Part shown: positions 1 through 8,511 of the stretch, piece by piece | How positions within the stretch are numbered: the first letter of the stretch is position 1 | How the letters are laid out: every line of letters starts with the position of its first letter | Source of the DNA: Zhongshania aquatica | Lineage (GTDB): Bacteria; Pseudomonadota; Gammaproteobacteria; Pseudomonadales; Spongiibacteraceae | Direction of reading: 5' to 3' | Length of the DNA: 35,630 nt | NCBI RefSeq assembly: GCF_027257955.1 | Contig: NZ_JANZNQ010000026.1 | Location: 1 to 35,630 of the forward strand | Notes under the pieces: generated by a model | The model's database searches: none | What the model saw: only the letters and a program-made list of their open reading frames with translations | What the model was told of the DNA's origin: nothing | Made by a program: the position numbers and the translations under genes

Positions 1-329
1 CGCGGTCAAGCCCTTGCCATTCGCTAGTAGTTAACATCTAATAACGATCATAAATCGCTAAGGATGGTGACCTTCCTACAGAGGACTTTCACCTCATTAG
101 TTCATGCCCATGCTGGGCGTACACAAGTACAGCCAGCAGGACAAACATTCCGCTGGCGCTACATGTTTGCCTCTGCTGTAAACGTTGATGCTGTAGAAAA
201 ATCTACCAACTTCCATCCGATTCGGGATTTCTGAGCGTCCGCTTTTTACCAATCGCAGACACAATAAATTCAAAAGCGGTAAGCATATAGGTTTACGCCT
301 AATATACGTGACCTAACGAAATCCTTAGC
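1..329. other. Gene-free left edge with a bulged hairpin
   Basis: No convincing gene is visible before the regulator that ends at 330. The stretch holds a bulged inverted repeat: CAGCAG (134-139) and CAAACAT (142-148) face ATGTTTG (163-169) and CTGCTG (173-178), giving a hairpin with a small internal bulge. A shorter dyad, GCCCA/TGGGC, lies at 112-124. This could be a terminator-like or recombination structure at the edge of the integrative module. There is no T-tract and I recognise no tRNA, so no attachment site can be assigned. Confidence 0.4.
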
Positions 330-554
330 TTAACCCCCTTCGACATAACGCAGTAAATCTTTCGGTTCGCACTCAAAATAAACGCATAGTGCATTTATGG
401 TATCCGTGTTGGTGTTATAGCCGGGAACATTAGCAACACGGGTCAATGTAGCTCTACTTATACCAGTGACCTCAGATACCTCTCCGACCGTTATCCGCCT
501 TTTCTCGCGAAACGATTTTTCGTCTAGAAGCTGTTTAAACAATATCCGAATCAC
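330..554 (-). CDS. Cro/C1-type (HTH_26-like) transcriptional regulator
   Basis: Small DNA-binding protein of about 74 residues, almost entirely a Cro/C1 helix-turn-helix. The scanning and recognition helices are visible as TVGEVSEVTGISRATLTRVAN, followed by the usual later helix (INALCVYFECEPKDLLRY). I chose GTG at 554 because the family begins with I-R-I-L-F-K-Q-L-L; a TTG at 581 would add nine residues with no family match. The gene is divergent from the excisionase-integrase pair. The shared region (580-700) carries an inverted repeat that overlaps the int promoter, so it probably represses integration/excision and itself, as phage repressors do. That role is inferred from layout. The family call is fairly secure. 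Confidence 0.75.
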   Translation of the reverse strand: MIRILFKQLLDEKSFREKRRITVGEVSEVTGISRATLTRVANVPGYNTNTDTINALCVYFECEPKDLLRYVEGG

Positions 555-604
555 GTTAAAGCCAACCCTTACCACACCCAATAATGCACCCAGTGTACCA
601 AATT

Positions 605-689
605 AATCATAAATGAGCATTTTAACGCTTGACTGATTCTTTTTAGCGCAATATGATTCACTTAAGCGCCTATTGAATCATACATGAGC
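605..689. promoter_or_regulatory. Candidate operator repeats in the divergent region
   Basis: ATGATTCA at 653-660 is the exact inverse of TGAATCAT at 674-681, with a 13-nt spacer. A 14-nt direct repeat, AATCATAAATGAGC (605-618) against AATCATACATGAGC (676-689), matches at 13 of 14 positions. The sites surround and overlap the -10 box of the rightward promoter, as expected for binding by the divergent Cro/C1-like protein. The assignment to that protein is inference. Confidence 0.6.
629..657 (+). promoter_or_regulatory. Sigma70 promoter of the excisionase-integrase genes
   Basis: TTGACT (629-634) and TATGAT (652-657) are separated by exactly 17 nt, close to the sigma70 consensus at both hexamers. 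The promoter points at the gene starting at 703, which has AAGGAG just upstream of its ATG. Confidence 0.7.
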
Positions 690-702
690 CAAGGAGAAGT
701 GC

Positions 703-939
703 ATGACTACGACATACCTTACAACCGAAGAACTATCTGAACGTATCAAATATGACGTACGCACCATTCGGCAACAACTCAACGACAGCGTGTTACTCGA
801 GGGCAAGCATTACATCAAGCCTTTCGGTCGACGCAAAATCCTATACCTGTGGGAAGCAGTTGAAGAAGAGATGCTTAGCGGACGCCATATAGGTGAAATG
901 GATATCCCTATGGCTAACGGAGCAGTGTGTCATGGGTAA
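703..939 (+). CDS. Excisionase-like small DNA-binding protein
   Basis: A 78-residue protein with an N-terminal winged-helix/MerR-like excisionase fold: TYLTTEELSERIKYDVRTIRQQL is the helix-turn-helix, then a wing (KPFGRRKILYLWEAVEEEM). Proteins of this type bind attachment-site DNA and direct a tyrosine recombinase towards excision. The start is ATG with AAGGAG about 8 nt upstream. The last codons overlap the integrase start (ATG at 932) by 8 nt, so the two are translationally coupled. The C-terminal tail looks unstructured. Function follows from size, fold and position beside the recombinase. Confidence 0.72.
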   Translation: MTTTYLTTEELSERIKYDVRTIRQQLNDSVLLEGKHYIKPFGRRKILYLWEAVEEEMLSGRHIGEMDIPMANGAVCHG

Positions 940-2167
940 TATTAGGGCTCGAAAGGAAAACGGGAAATTACTGCTGGACTTCCACTTTCACGGAGTTCGC
1001 TTCAGAGAACAAACCGCACTTCCCGACAACCAGCAAAACCGCAAGAAGGTGCAAGCACTTCTCGACAAAGTAGAAGCCCGAATAAAGCTTGGGGAGTTCA
1101 ACTATTCTGAGTTTTTCCCCGGCAGCAAAAACATTCAGAAATTCCTAGAGGTAGATCCTAACCACGCAAATACGAGTCAAACACAGCTTGTACGGACACA
1201 AAACACGGATGCCCCCTCGAAGAGTTCAACGAAAGCACCGCTATTTGAAATCTTCGCACGCCAATGGCAAACCGAAAAGAAGATAGAATGGCGTGCGTCC
1301 CATGCCCGCAATATTGAATCGGTGCTTTCAAATTCACTGATCAAGTTTTTCGGCAAGCGCGTGTTATCCGATATTAGCAAAGCAGAGATTCTTGAGTTCC
1401 GCTCTAAACTGGCATCAAAGCCCGGCCGTGGCGGTAAAGAGCAGATTGCAGCCAAGACCATCAATACTCATATGGCGCTATTGAAGGCCATTTTGGAAGA
1501 GGCCTCAGATCGCTATTCCTTTGAGAACCCCTACAAGAACATCAAGCCACTCAAACTCCAGCGTAGTCACGTTGAGCCATTTTCCTTAATCGAGGTTAAC
1601 CGCATCATCGAATCCGTTCGCGAGGATTACCGCAATTATTATTCGGTGCGCTTTTACTCGGGCATGCGTACCGGCGAAATCGATGGGCTTCGCTGGGAGT
1701 TCGTCGATTTTAAGCGCGGACTGATCGCTATCAGAGAAACATTGGTTCAAGGCAAGACCGAATACACCAAAACTGACGGCAGCCAGCGGGATATACCTAT
1801 GCTAGGGCCGGTTAAAGCTGCACTAGAGGCTCAATATCAAGCAACCGGCAAACTCAGTCCTTATGTTTTCTGCAATACCGAAGGCAAGCCTCTAGACCAC
1901 AACAATATTACTAAGCGTGTCTGGTATCCCCTACTCCGCCATCTAGGCCTGAAGATGCGACGGCCTTATCAAACCCGTCATACCGCTGCCACACTATTAC
2001 TGGCTTCCGGTGAAAACCCGGAGTGGGTAGCAAGGTTTCTCGGCCACGCCAGCACCGAAATGCTATTCAAAGTGTACTCACGGTATATACCCAACCTGAC
2101 AAGACAGGACGGTTCCGCATTTGAGCAAATGCTTGGCGTACAGGATGAACGGCACGCAGCCCAATAA
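932..2167 (+). CDS. Tyrosine recombinase / integrase with DUF3596 arm-binding domain
   Basis: Site-specific recombinase of about 411 residues, expected to integrate and excise the element. The N-terminus (MGNIRARKENGKLLLDFHF, then FNYSEFFPGS) matches the DUF3596 arm-binding domain of phage-type integrases. Residues about 100-200 form the core-binding domain. The catalytic part shows Arg246 (SGMRTGEIDGLRW), the beta-hairpin lysine near 280, Arg349 in PYQTRHTAATLLL, His372 in LGHAS and the nucleophile Tyr382 in VYSRYIP. The usual first histidine of box II is a tyrosine here, which is not rare in this subfamily. ATG 932 is preferred over 893 because the domain starts there and overlaps the excisionase stop. 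All key residues are present, so it looks intact. Confidence 0.93.
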   Translation: MGNIRARKENGKLLLDFHFHGVRFREQTALPDNQQNRKKVQALLDKVEARIKLGEFNYSEFFPGSKNIQKFLEVDPNHANTSQTQLVRTQNTDAPSKSSTKAPLFEIFARQWQTEKKIEWRASHARNIESVLSNSLIKFFGKRVLSDISKAEILEFRSKLASKPGRGGKEQIAAKTINTHMALLKAILEEASDRYSFENPYKNIKPLKLQRSHVEPFSLIEVNRIIESVREDYRNYYSVRFYSGMRTGEIDGLRWEFVDFKRGLIAIRETLVQGKTEYTKTDGSQRDIPMLGPVKAALEAQYQATGKLSPYVFCNTEGKPLDHNNITKRVWYPLLRHLGLKMRRPYQTRHTAATLLLASGENPEWVARFLGHASTEMLFKVYSRYIPNLTRQDGSAFEQMLGVQDERHAAQ

Positions 2168-2193
2168 CACAGTAGGGATAAGGGGAAATATTC

Positions 2194-2604
2194 ATGACCA
2201 ATGCAACGAACGATACAAACTTTATCGCTATGCTCACCCTAGGTGATATGCGCTTACTCAACATCAAAGTACCAGTACATCTTGCAGATGATCCCGATGA
2301 CGCTGTACTAGGGCTTCCACGCAGTGCCGCACTTATCCTCGCCGAACGCATACTGAACATATGGGAAGTGCCTCAGGGAGACATAGCGGCATTTCTGGCT
2401 AACATCGCTGATGAAGCACTAAGCAATGTTCTCGTTATCCATCAGCTACTGCAGGTGCTATTTCCCAGAAACGAGCCAAGTAAGTATGTACACACAAACA
2501 ATAAGAACTACGACGGCCGGACAACGTGGCAAGCAATTCAAAACGGCGAATCGCTGAAGGTCCGCAAATACCTAGAACATAAATCGCTTGGCGGCGGCTG
2601 GTAG
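2194..2604 (+). CDS. MbcA/ParS/Xre-type antitoxin-like protein
   Basis: 136 residues. The second half fits the MbcA/Xre antitoxin toxin-binding domain (DUF2384 type): a VIHQLLQVLFP helix, then GRTTWQAIQNGESLKVRKYLE and the terminal GGGW typical of the family. The first half has the family's helical start (LPRSAALILAERILNIWEV) but is short before the LFP helix, so part of the HTH region may be missing or divergent. Such proteins normally neutralise a RES-domain NAD-degrading toxin encoded next door. The next gene is not recognisably a RES protein, so this copy looks orphaned or has another partner. It lies 26 nt after the integrase with a GGGGA ribosome site, probably in the same transcript. 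Confidence 0.6.
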   Translation: MTNATNDTNFIAMLTLGDMRLLNIKVPVHLADDPDDAVLGLPRSAALILAERILNIWEVPQGDIAAFLANIADEALSNVLVIHQLLQVLFPRNEPSKYVHTNNKNYDGRTTWQAIQNGESLKVRKYLEHKSLGGGW

Positions 2605-2705
2605 CCCCGAATGGCTATGCCCTGCTCCAAATTGAATATCGATTAACGACAACACCAATTTATACGGAACAAGGATGATGGCGCTATATGCCAACAGGAG
2701 ACACT

Positions 2706-3254
2706 ATGAACACATTAACCAAAGAAACTGCCCGCTCACTAGCAAAGGTAATCAACAGCCGTCTTTCGACCTGTTACAACGATGATTTAGTCGCTATTCT
2801 CGGTACTGGCCACGAATCGAATAATGAACAAGCCGTACAATCATGGCTAATGTCTCGCTTCACCCACATCGAAGTCGGGCGTGCTGACATGCTATTGGAA
2901 TACGCGTCCGAGGTACTGACTCAACACCTCGATGACATACGGCTAGAAGTGGCCATTGGCGTAAGAACCGAGTTACCACTACAGCCAAGCTTTATTCCCG
3001 AAAAGGTCCTTACTGAGCGTGAGCTACACTGCATTGCACGGTCGATCTACCTGTTGGTTTTGGGACAAGGATCAAGAACCTACTTAGATTCACTGATTGA
3101 ACTGGCACTCGAAGGCGAAGGCAATACTATTGAAAAGATTGTTATGTGGGTTTCGTCTCAAACACAGGTCTACACTTACTTCCCCACCGAACTGACACTG
3201 CCCTTAGCACAAGGCTTGATGCACAAGCTGAAGCAGGCTAACGAATCATATTGA
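2706..3254 (+). CDS. Hypothetical helical protein of the integrative module
   Basis: About 182 residues, predicted mostly alpha-helical and soluble, with no signal peptide or membrane segment. I do not recognise the family. ATG 2706 is preferred because AGGAG sits five bases upstream; an ATG at 2688 would add six residues but is worse placed. It follows the antitoxin-like gene by about 100 nt on the same strand and closes the integrase module. Position alone would allow a cargo gene or an unusual partner for the antitoxin-like protein. There is no RES, PIN or RelE signature to support a toxin call. Confidence 0.55.
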   Translation: MNTLTKETARSLAKVINSRLSTCYNDDLVAILGTGHESNNEQAVQSWLMSRFTHIEVGRADMLLEYASEVLTQHLDDIRLEVAIGVRTELPLQPSFIPEKVLTERELHCIARSIYLLVLGQGSRTYLDSLIELALEGEGNTIEKIVMWVSSQTQVYTYFPTELTLPLAQGLMHKLKQANESY

Positions 3255-3589
3255 ACTAAAGCAGCAAAAAGCATGAACTTACACAATCGAATTGCCACAC
3301 AGTGGTTCGACAGTGAACCCTAAATAAACCAAATCGTATACGTGTTGCCAGGTAAAGCTTAGGTCCACCTATTGCTATGTATATTTTTTATATATCATTT
3401 TTTCTTAAAATCGATCTGTATATTCTAGTCCACATCAGGTTGAATGATCGCTTAGCAGAATAACGTCATAAATAAAATTTAATGAGCTTGTTAAAGATAC
3501 TAGAATGGATATACTCATCTCTGAAATTCAATTAGGTTTTTAATTTTATTATGAAAATCTCTTCAATCCGCGCCAAGACGCCCCTTCTG
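3255..3589. other. AT-rich spacer after the integrase module
   Basis: No credible gene. The centre (about 3365-3560) is strongly AT-rich. The only reading frame near the end is a 17-codon ATG frame at 3551-3604 (MKISSIRAKTPLLAFLI) that runs into hairpin element 1. It could be a leader peptide or chance, and it has no good ribosome site. Confidence 0.4.
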
Positions 3590-3639
3590 GCCTTCCTCAT
3601 TTAACCGGATGTAACGTTCAGTTACATCCGGGAAAAATA
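3590..3639 (+). repeat. Hairpin element 1 (5' box + 11-bp stem + A-rich box)
   Basis: A 15-nt 5' box starting GCCTTCCTCA (3590-3604) is followed by a perfect hairpin, CCGGATGTAAC (3605-3615) and GTTACATCCGG (3621-3631) with a 5-nt loop, then GAAAAATA (3632-3639). It lies 77 nt upstream of the GTG of the Rnk-like gene at 3709, in sense orientation. Related elements occur on the minus strand at 6376-6425 and 6016-6069. It is probably a leader-RNA structure or a dispersed repeat. Confidence 0.7.
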
Positions 3640-3708
3640 CTACAGACCTGTGTGTTTAATTTTTCTGGCGTGCGCCGGAAATCAGCGCATCTCTATGGGT
3701 GGAGTATT

Positions 3709-4107
3709 GTGGATACAAAAAAATGTATTGATGTTCGCCAATTCATATCATGGCTTAAAGAAGACTACGAAAAATTAGTGAGTTTTCGTCCGATTACGCT
3801 TCGACCAGTTGAGTTAGCAAGTTTACTTGAGAAATTGCAGGGCATATACGATGTGCCAACAAGGATCTTCACTGACTGCACTGTATTAGTCGGATCAAAA
3901 GTTGGCCTAATGAATATGCAGGATTTTTCTGAGGCCTCGTTTCTCGTGACACTACCTCAGGATAGTGACCCGGCACAAGGAAAGATCAGTGTTATGTCGC
4001 CATTGGGCTCGGCTTTGATTGGACTACGGCGTGGGGAAATTATCAATTTGTTTTTGGGTAATACCAAAAGTCCATTTTGTATTATTTCCGTAAACCAAAA
4101 CCCATAA
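3709..4107 (+). CDS. Rnk/GreA C-terminal-family protein, paralogue 1
   Basis: About 132 residues. The C-terminal half carries the GreA/GreB C-terminal (FKBP-like) fold signature ISVMSPLGSALIGLRRGEIINL, as in Rnk. Rnk-type proteins contact RNA polymerase near the secondary channel. The N-terminal part is a short helical pair (QFISWLKEDYEKLV...LRPVELASLLEKL), shorter than the GreA coiled coil, so the size fits Rnk rather than GreA. GTG 3709 is preferred because GGTGGAG lies four bases upstream; a GTG at 3652 would add 19 residues without family support. It is the first of three divergent paralogues within 5 kb and is preceded by hairpin element 1. The exact biochemical role is not known from sequence. 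Confidence 0.75.
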   Translation: MDTKKCIDVRQFISWLKEDYEKLVSFRPITLRPVELASLLEKLQGIYDVPTRIFTDCTVLVGSKVGLMNMQDFSEASFLVTLPQDSDPAQGKISVMSPLGSALIGLRRGEIINLFLGNTKSPFCIISVNQNP

Positions 4108-4243
4108 TTTGGAAAAAAGGAGGGCTCTTGCCTTGAAGACTTCAATTTGCCACCACGCGTGCGATGAGACAATCCTACGTAACAATCAACGAAAGGTGGC
4201 ATCGTTGAGTTAATTTATTAACCGATAATATATAGGTGATAAA

Positions 4244-4363
4244 ATGAGCAAAGACAAACTAAAGGTTTCAGATAAAAAAACTCCTTTAAAAAGCTTAAAA
4301 GAAAAGCGTCGTGATAAGCAGGCGAAAAGAAATAAAAAAGGTTCATCTATCCTTTTATCCTAA
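4244..4363 (+). CDS. Small highly basic protein (39 aa)
   Basis: ATG 4244 opens a 39-residue frame with AGGTG seven bases upstream and a strong terminator directly after it. The product is nearly a third lysine plus arginine (KSLKEKRRDKQAKRNKK in the middle), with no membrane segment. Small proteins with an SLKEKR-type core occur, as far as I recall, in other gammaproteobacteria, with unknown function. The charge suggests nucleic-acid or ribosome association, but that is inference. It lies 136 nt after the Rnk-like gene on the same strand and may share its transcript. Confidence 0.6.
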   Translation: MSKDKLKVSDKKTPLKSLKEKRRDKQAKRNKKGSSILLS

Positions 4364-4375
4364 ATCGAAGAAATT

Positions 4376-4402
4376 GGGCGTCATATTTGACGCCCTTTTT
4401 TT
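4376..4402 (+). terminator. Rho-independent terminator
   Basis: GGGCGTCA (4376-4383), TATT loop, TGACGCCC (4388-4395), then seven T residues. It ends the small basic protein transcript, possibly together with the upstream Rnk-like gene. Confidence 0.92.
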
Positions 4403-4544
4403 ATTTCTGCCCTAAAGTCAGGTAATTTTACAAATCCAACATTGTCAGTGTTCGAGCCGCGTACTTTTCAAGAGACAGCACCTGTCTAGCGAGCCTTGGC
4501 AAGGCCACTTTCTCAGAAATTAATAGCCAAGCATGGCAATTGAA

Positions 4545-5315
4545 TCATTGTTTATACCTTAGATTGAATGGATCTATATTCCGTATAATCTCCAACTGGG
4601 CCTCACGTGGTCTCGGTGTTACTTTCAATTCGTCAGAAGTAACAAGGTCAAAGCCGGTGCTATCCCTAACCTGCTCCAGCGAAACACCTTCATGTAAACT
4701 GCACACGCGGATTTTTTTACCTTCTCCACCAAAGTCCATAACACACAGATCGGTAACAATTTGCCTTAGATCGATATCTTTAAAAGTATAACCCCGCGGC
4801 AAGCGATCGGGGTTATACCCTATGCTGCAGACATAATCACACTCCCCATCAACAAAAACCCGGCGATTATGGGATTGGATAAAATAAGTACTTGCGTGAC
4901 AAATAGAGTTACCGGGGAACCCTCGAACACCCAGCATCTGCACTTCAGGCGCGCTATAGTCGGGGCCGATTATTGAAACGTTAGCCTGACCAAAACGATC
5001 AATTTGAACAGGACTACACGTGATATGTCGATTTCCACTCCAGACATTGTCAAAAATCCTAGACAATCCCATCCAATTTTCATTCGCTTGTAGGCATGTC
5101 CCACGAGGCCCAACTGGATTAGGTTCAGCCAACATCCAGCACTCTGAGTCAGTCATCATCATGTCTGGATTTGAGCTTTTCATCGCAAGGCTTGCCGCAA
5201 TTCGAGGTAACAATCCGATCGGAGTAACCAGAACTTCGCCATCAGCAGCGTAACCATTCGCATTTGCACAAATCATGATATCAACAAGCATTTCTTTCAT
5301 ACTGAGGCTACTCAT
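4545..5315 (-). CDS. IpdB-like CoA-transferase/hydrolase subunit (orphan)
   Basis: About 256 residues, class I CoA-transferase beta-type subunit closest to IpdB, which with IpdA opens the last steroid ring (ring C of the COCHEA-CoA intermediate) in cholesterol and bile-acid degradation. Family landmarks are GEVLVTPIGLLPRIAASLA near the start, DMMMTDSECWMLAEPN, the GNRHITCSPVQIDRFGQANVS block, GVRGFPGNSICHAS, VFVDGECDYVCSIGY, and FDLVTSDEL near the end. The start ATG 5315 overlaps the preceding stop as ATGA; a longer frame from 5357 is unlikely. It is last in an overlapping trio after an Rnk-like gene and a 74-residue gene. No IpdA partner lies in this window, so the alpha subunit must be elsewhere or the copy has diverged in role. 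Confidence 0.8.
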   Translation of the reverse strand: MSSLSMKEMLVDIMICANANGYAADGEVLVTPIGLLPRIAASLAMKSSNPDMMMTDSECWMLAEPNPVGPRGTCLQANENWMGLSRIFDNVWSGNRHITCSPVQIDRFGQANVSIIGPDYSAPEVQMLGVRGFPGNSICHASTYFIQSHNRRVFVDGECDYVCSIGYNPDRLPRGYTFKDIDLRQIVTDLCVMDFGGEGKKIRVCSLHEGVSLEQVRDSTGFDLVTSDELKVTPRPREAQLEIIRNIDPFNLRYKQ

Positions 5316-5536
5316 GACAGTTCGCAACCCTGTGACGATACATTGCGCACTACACACTCCACGAGCGCTACAAACATGTATTCCTCAAGCGCATTTCGGG
5401 GATCAAAATAGCCATGATAAGTTTCACTAAATTCGCTCAACACATCTTCCATGCAGCAATCGCTACCCCCACTATTAATTGACTCCAAGCTTTCGATCAA
5501 CCCAACCGCATTATTCCAGAATCGCAAGTTATGCAT
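5312..5536 (-). CDS. Hypothetical acidic 74-aa protein between Rnk-like and IpdB-like genes
   Basis: A 74-residue acidic protein starting MHNLRFWNNAVGLIESLES, with a cysteine pair (DCCMEDVL) and a helical second half (DPRNALEEYMFVALVECVV). I do not recognise the family, and it does not look like a remnant of IpdA. ATG 5536 overlaps the Rnk-like stop by 8 nt, and its TGA overlaps the IpdB-like ATG by 4 nt. This tight double coupling argues that it is translated and works with its neighbours. It could be a small partner of either flanking protein. Confidence 0.6.
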   Translation of the reverse strand: MHNLRFWNNAVGLIESLESINSGGSDCCMEDVLSEFSETYHGYFDPRNALEEYMFVALVECVVRNVSSQGCELS

Positions 5537-5927
5537 AGAGCAACCCCTTCTCAGCACGCCATATCCCTACAACTTCAAGCTTATTAGATCGATTTTTTAG
5601 TAACGGCCACTCAATCACTGCACCATCGGAAGTTCCTATTAGCAGAATACCTACCGGTGACAGAATGGATATACGCATTTTGGTAACATTTGCCTCCCAT
5701 GGCATTACAAGAGTTACCATGCGCTTACTACCAGTGTTAACGTCTCTGACGTAAATATGACTATAAAGCGCTGCAATATTTCCTGGCATTAAAGTGTCAG
5801 GATAAACCTCTGCCGTACGGATTTTTATTTTTAGATCGGCAGCGGCCTCCGATCGACTGACGTTAACAAGCAGTGACAACTTTTCGTAATCTGATTCAGA
5901 TATAATAATTTCATTTCGAGAAGACAT
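5529..5927 (-). CDS. Rnk/GreA C-terminal-family protein, paralogue 2
   Basis: 132 residues with the Rnk layout: a short N-terminal helix pair (IIISESDYEKLSLLVNVSRSEAAADLKIKI), then the FKBP-like GreA/B C-terminal domain ending in the signature MRISILSPVGILLIGTSDGAVIEWPL. The signature is degenerate compared with the other two copies (SPVGILLIGTSDG rather than SPLGAALIGLKKG), so its RNA-polymerase contact may have changed. The ATG at 5927 has GAGGCG upstream. The gene leads an overlapping minus-strand trio ending in the IpdB-like subunit, an unexpected partnership for a transcription factor. Hairpin element 3 lies 96 nt upstream in sense orientation. Confidence 0.75.
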   Translation of the reverse strand: MSSRNEIIISESDYEKLSLLVNVSRSEAAADLKIKIRTAEVYPDTLMPGNIAALYSHIYVRDVNTGSKRMVTLVMPWEANVTKMRISILSPVGILLIGTSDGAVIEWPLLKNRSNKLEVVGIWRAEKGLLYA

Positions 5928-6015
5928 AACTACGCCTCACTGAATAAAAATCAATGGCAATAGAAACATAAGCCCCAATGCGCTATACGCCGAGCTATTC
6001 GCTTATTTAGTAGAT

Positions 6016-6069
6016 TATTTTCGGGCGATTAAGACAGTACTGCTCTTAACCGCCGATAGTGAGGAAGGC
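6016..6069 (-). repeat. Hairpin element 3 (upstream of Rnk-like paralogue 2)
   Basis: Read on the minus strand: 5' box GCCTTCCTCACTATC (6069-6055), stem GGCGGTTAAGA (6054-6044), 9-nt loop, TCTTAATCGCC (6034-6024), then CGAAAATA. The 5' box and layout match element 1, but the stem sequence is different and still pairs over 11 bp with a single G-U. It ends 96 nt before the Rnk-like ATG at 5927. Confidence 0.7.
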
Positions 6070-6375
6070 GCTAACAGGATGAAATTCTCGCACGCTAAAA
6101 TACAGCTGCTGAATTGTATTGGATGATTTTCTCATGGAATGAGAATACTACTTTCTATAACTTTGGCAAGTTAATTTTCATTATTAGACACAAACGATAT
6201 TTAATAACTCAACATCCCCAATTAACGCATACAATCGAGAATTTATTTTATACCTATTATCGAAATTATATTACCAACGTCAACAATATTAATCTGCACC
6301 CACAACAGCTAACCCCACGCATCAGTAATGAATATCTTCTGAAGTTACTCCGAAGTTCTATTATGAATAATTCAT

Positions 6376-6425
6376 TATTTTTCCCGAACATAACGAGAAG
6401 CTACATCCGGCTAAATGAGGAAGGC
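6376..6425 (-). repeat. Hairpin element 2 (inverted copy of element 1)
   Basis: On the minus strand, GCCTTCCTCATTTAG (6425-6411) leads into CCGGATGTAGC (6410-6400), a 5-nt loop and GTTATGTTCGG (6394-6384), then GAAAAATA. The first 26 nt match element 1 at 24 positions. The second arm has changed, but all eleven pairs remain possible as Watson-Crick or G-U pairs in the minus-strand RNA, which hints at selection on structure. Confidence 0.7.
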
Positions 6426-6616
6426 TAACGGCCACGCCATATAGATATAATAACCACGAATCATGATTACACCGAAAATGCTTTTCGAACCCTAACCATC
6501 GAATCTATCTCTTTCGAAATATATAGCCAGCTCATTACATCACTATGCCACTACAAAGAGCCTAACTTTTTATCAGCCACAAAAAACACTACCCAGCATA
6601 CAACTACGATGAATTG

Positions 6617-7966
<1,350 letters not shown>

Positions 7967-8094
7967 TTAACAATTCCCTTTACTATGATCAGATATAGAA
8001 TGCTTTTAGGCTACCTTGCGTAAAGGCACCTCTTAAGATCACGAACGCCAACTAACGACGGACACAGAATATCTGTCCATATTGGCAACGCCCA

Positions 8095-8493
8095 TTACCT
8101 CACCTCTTCATCAGGATGAATGACGTTATTAACTTTAAGCTCCGTGACCCGAGCCCCAGGCATAACCCAATTTATTGTCTTACCCTTTTTCAAACCAATA
8201 AGCGCCGCACCTAAGGGCGAAAGTACAGATACTTTCATTTCCTTAACATTCGCTTCGCTCGGAAGAACAATAGTTATTCTTCCTTCTTCTTTTGTCGTCA
8301 GGTCAACAAACTCAACAATAGAGCCAATACATACAGCGTCTTTTGGATACACCTCATCGTTGTAAACGAGGGCCCTTGCCATTTCATTCTCAAGACTATC
8401 CCTCACGTCGAGCGATGAACTCATTATTAGCTGAACGATACGCTTGTAATCACTTCTTTTTACGACGATGTCATCGGTATTTTCGAGAATCAT
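8095..8493 (-). CDS. Rnk-like regulator, paralogue 3 (most canonical)
   Basis: About 132 residues and the best match to Rnk (regulator of nucleoside diphosphate kinase): MILENTDDIVVKRSDYKRIVQLI at the N-terminus, NDEVYPKDAVCIGSIVEFVDL, then the GreA/B-type VSVLSPLGAALIGLKKGKTINWVMPG. Rnk binds RNA polymerase and can compete with GreA/DksA at the secondary channel, but lacks a long coiled coil. ATG 8493 is chosen because AGGTGAG lies six bases upstream; a TTG at 8511 would only extend by six residues. A perfect 11-bp hairpin (8573-8599) lies 79 nt upstream. The signature is better conserved than in paralogue 2. I did not use the symbol rnk because three copies are present and orthology is unclear. 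Confidence 0.82.
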   Translation of the reverse strand: MILENTDDIVVKRSDYKRIVQLIMSSSLDVRDSLENEMARALVYNDEVYPKDAVCIGSIVEFVDLTTKEEGRITIVLPSEANVKEMKVSVLSPLGAALIGLKKGKTINWVMPGARVTELKVNNVIHPDEEVR

Positions 8494-8511
8494 AAATCTC
8501 ACCTGCAGCAA

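Larger units (their letters stand above)
5928..6616. other. AT-rich spacer with two hairpin elements
   Basis: Apart from two copies of the hairpin repeat on the minus strand (6016-6069 and 6376-6425), no gene is supported. A 104-codon frame at 6114-6428 (+) begins at TTG, is very AT-rich with Asn/Ile/Tyr-heavy content and runs straight through one hairpin element, so I treat it as chance. The part at 6430-6616 downstream of gdhA shows no clear terminator. Confidence 0.5.

Noticed and set aside
134-178. Integron attC site
   Set aside because: The stem resembles a folded site, but no RYYYAAC/GTTRRRY pair at the right places and no integron integrase are present; the recombinase here is a phage-type one.
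3551-3604. 17-codon frame MKISSIRAKTPLLAFLI as a leader peptide
   Set aside because: No ribosome site, and its end simply coincides with the 5' box of hairpin element 1.
5312-5536. Remnant of IpdA (missing CoA-transferase alpha subunit)
   Set aside because: The 74 residues show no alpha-subunit motif, and the frame is tightly coupled and intact, so it is more likely a separate small protein.
3590-6425. A transposon bounded by inverted elements 1 and 2
   Set aside because: The 24/26 inverted match could mark element ends, but no transposase or target duplication is visible, and a third copy lies inside, so a dispersed leader structure is the simpler reading.
6114-6428. 104-codon forward frame in the AT-rich spacer
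   Set aside because: TTG start, Asn/Ile/Tyr-heavy composition, no family resemblance, and it runs through hairpin element 2 on the opposite strand.
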